Assembly: GCA_030150045.1 (NCBI GenBank)
Contig: JASLGM010000050.1
Location: forward strand, 1 to 5,823
Origin: Taishania sp.
GTDB taxonomy: Bacteria; Bacteroidota; Bacteroidia; Flavobacteriales_D; Crocinitomicaceae
Direction: 5' to 3'
Length of the DNA stretch: 5,823 nucleotides
Part shown: in pieces, positions 5,189-5,823 of the stretch
How the letters are laid out: each line of letters begins with the position of its first letter
Position numbering within the stretch: the stretch's first letter is position 1
Translations under genes and position numbers: made by a program
Notes under the pieces: model-generated
What the model saw: the letters and a program-made list of their open reading frames with translations, nothing else
Databases searched by the model: none
What the model was told of the DNA's origin: nothing

Positions 5189-5823
5189 GAAGTATAAAAT
5201 TTTCCTCTTCATTAGTTGTAACTTTATCAATTTGTTGTTCTAATTGTGGATTATCTTCATTTCTGTTTGTCCCACGAAGCCAAGGTTTTCCTGTTACAGC
5301 CATAAAAGCATACCCTAATAATTCATGAGCAAGAGTGGAAACTGCTGTAAGAACCGCACTTTCATTATCAAATTTACTAACTGCTACCTGTATATTTTCA
5401 TTGCTACTATACATTTGATTTTTAAGAGAATTTTTGTCTCTTCTCATCTGGTCTTCCAGCGATAGTGGTAAATCGATTGGTGCAAGAGTAAGTCCAAAAT
5501 AACCACCAACAGTTAAACCTTCAATATAGCCTATATCATACGCCCTTGCTCCAAAATCGTAGCTATCAGCTTTTCCCTTTATCTCGTCATCTTTTTCCAT
5601 CCCGTTAAACCCATAACGATATCCAGAGCAAGCATAGCTTGTGAAGACTGACGATAGGTGAGGCTCACCGTAATCGGAAGGGCTCACCAAATACGTATTC
5701 ACAAGTGTATCCACGTTGTCCCTTTCCAAAGAAATTTGTTGAAGTGCAAAACCACTCGTGCCATTCACAGAAACGCGAATGTTTTCATTACTTGGCGTGA
5801 ATACCAACTCAAATATTCCGCTT
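5181..5823 (-). CDS. Rhs/YD-repeat protein, C-terminal end only (partial, cassette 3), degenerate zincin-like tip
   Basis: The frame is open to the right edge: in-frame codons before the nearest start-like codon (TTG at 5807) read SGIFE, matching SGLYE in the two downstream paralogues, so the gene continues outside the window. Numbering from the first complete codon (5822), residues 6-47 match the paralogues (NENIRVSVNGTSG, SLERDNVDTLVNTYLVS). About 19 residues of inserted element follow, then GYRYGFNGMEKDDE and SYDFGARAYD. The usual rest of the core (RLGR...DP...FANNPI...DP.G) is absent: the protein runs directly into a unique tail. The tail holds LAHELLGYA near residues 164-172, resembling the HExxGH zinc motif of M49 peptidases but with Tyr in place of the second His. 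An acidic NEEENF stretch lies near the C terminus. Family membership is clear from the core. Metal binding by the tip is doubtful, so this may be a decayed or non-catalytic tip. Confidence 0.88.
   Translation of the reverse strand, partial: SGIFELVFTPSNENIRVSVNGTSGFALQQISLERDNVDTLVNTYLVSPSDYGEPHLSSVFTSYACSGYRYGFNGMEKDDEIKGKADSYDFGARAYDIGYIEGLTVGGYFGLTLAPIDLPLSLEDQMRRDKNSLKNQMYSSNENIQVAVSKFDNESAVLTAVSTLAHELLGYAFMAVTGKPWLRGTNRNEDNPQLEQQIDKVTTNEEENFILHD
5625..5681 (-). mobile_element. 57 bp two-hairpin palindromic element at a second site of the Rhs gene (cassette 3)
   Basis: Plus strand: AGAG, hairpin CAAGC-ATA-GCTTG (5629-5641), TGAAGACTGACGATA, hairpin GGTGA-GGC-TCACC (5657-5669), GTAATCGGAAGG. 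It sits between NTYLVS and GYRYGF, where cassettes 1 and 2 have a single Arg or no insert, and adds about 18 residues (SDYGEPHLSSVFTSYAC). The linkers match those of the other copies. Both stems differ by paired changes. The reading frame through the element is shifted by one base relative to the other copies. Confidence 0.7.

Noticed and set aside
5805..5807. TTG as the start codon of the cassette 3 Rhs gene
   Set aside because: The frame and the homology (SGIFE) continue upstream to the window edge.
1..5823. CRISPR array, tRNA or rRNA gene
   Set aside because: The repeats are few, not regularly spaced and lie within or beside Rhs genes; no cloverleaf or rRNA-like sequence was seen.

Overview
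The window is a tandem array of Rhs/YD-repeat C-terminal tip cassettes from an AT-rich member of the Bacteroidota. The phylum call rests on the core variant (YRYGFNGMEKDDE ... YDSRLGRRWNIDP ... FANNPI.FIDP.GADT), which is typical of Bacteroidota Rhs proteins, on exported partner genes with Bacteroidota-style leaders, and on the palindromic intergenic repeats. I cannot name a genus from the sequence. All supported genes lie on the minus strand, so the array reads from right to left.

Cassette 3 (5823-4832) is the 3' end of an Rhs gene that enters from beyond the right edge, followed by a small exported protein that overlaps its stop codon. Cassette 2 (4642-2910) is an orphan 384-residue Rhs tip and a 190-residue protein with a leader peptide, 5 bp apart. 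Cassette 1 (2496-515) is an orphan 421-residue Rhs tip and a 239-residue lipoprotein, coupled by an ATGA overlap. Cassettes 1 and 2 share about 550 bp of nearly identical DNA (1966-2522 and 4112-4667) that stops at the GADT end of the core. Beyond it the C-terminal domains and partner genes are unrelated and more AT-rich. This is the layout of a polymorphic toxin locus in which recombination in the shared core can exchange the toxin tip and its immunity gene.

All three tips carry a zincin-like motif: HENRH in cassette 2 (classical HExxH), HELIIH in cassette 1 (HExxxH spacing) and HELLGY in cassette 3 (HExxxH-like with the last His changed to Tyr). The three downstream genes all begin with an export signal, so immunity, if that is their role, probably acts in the envelope.

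The most unusual observation is a 57-58 bp two-hairpin element inside the Rhs coding sequence: one copy in each of cassettes 1 and 2 at the same site (2287-2344, 4433-4490) and one in cassette 3 at a different site (5625-5681). The copies at the two sites are read in different reading frames, add about 17-18 codons without breaking the gene, and differ by paired changes that keep both stems. It looks like a protein-coding mobile palindromic element.

The gaps between cassettes (1-514, 2497-2909, 4668-4831) hold hairpins, a probable terminator, a recurring cassette-end motif (GTGTGGyAA on the minus strand) and likely dispersed intergenic repeats. I see no tRNA, rRNA, CRISPR or transposase gene.
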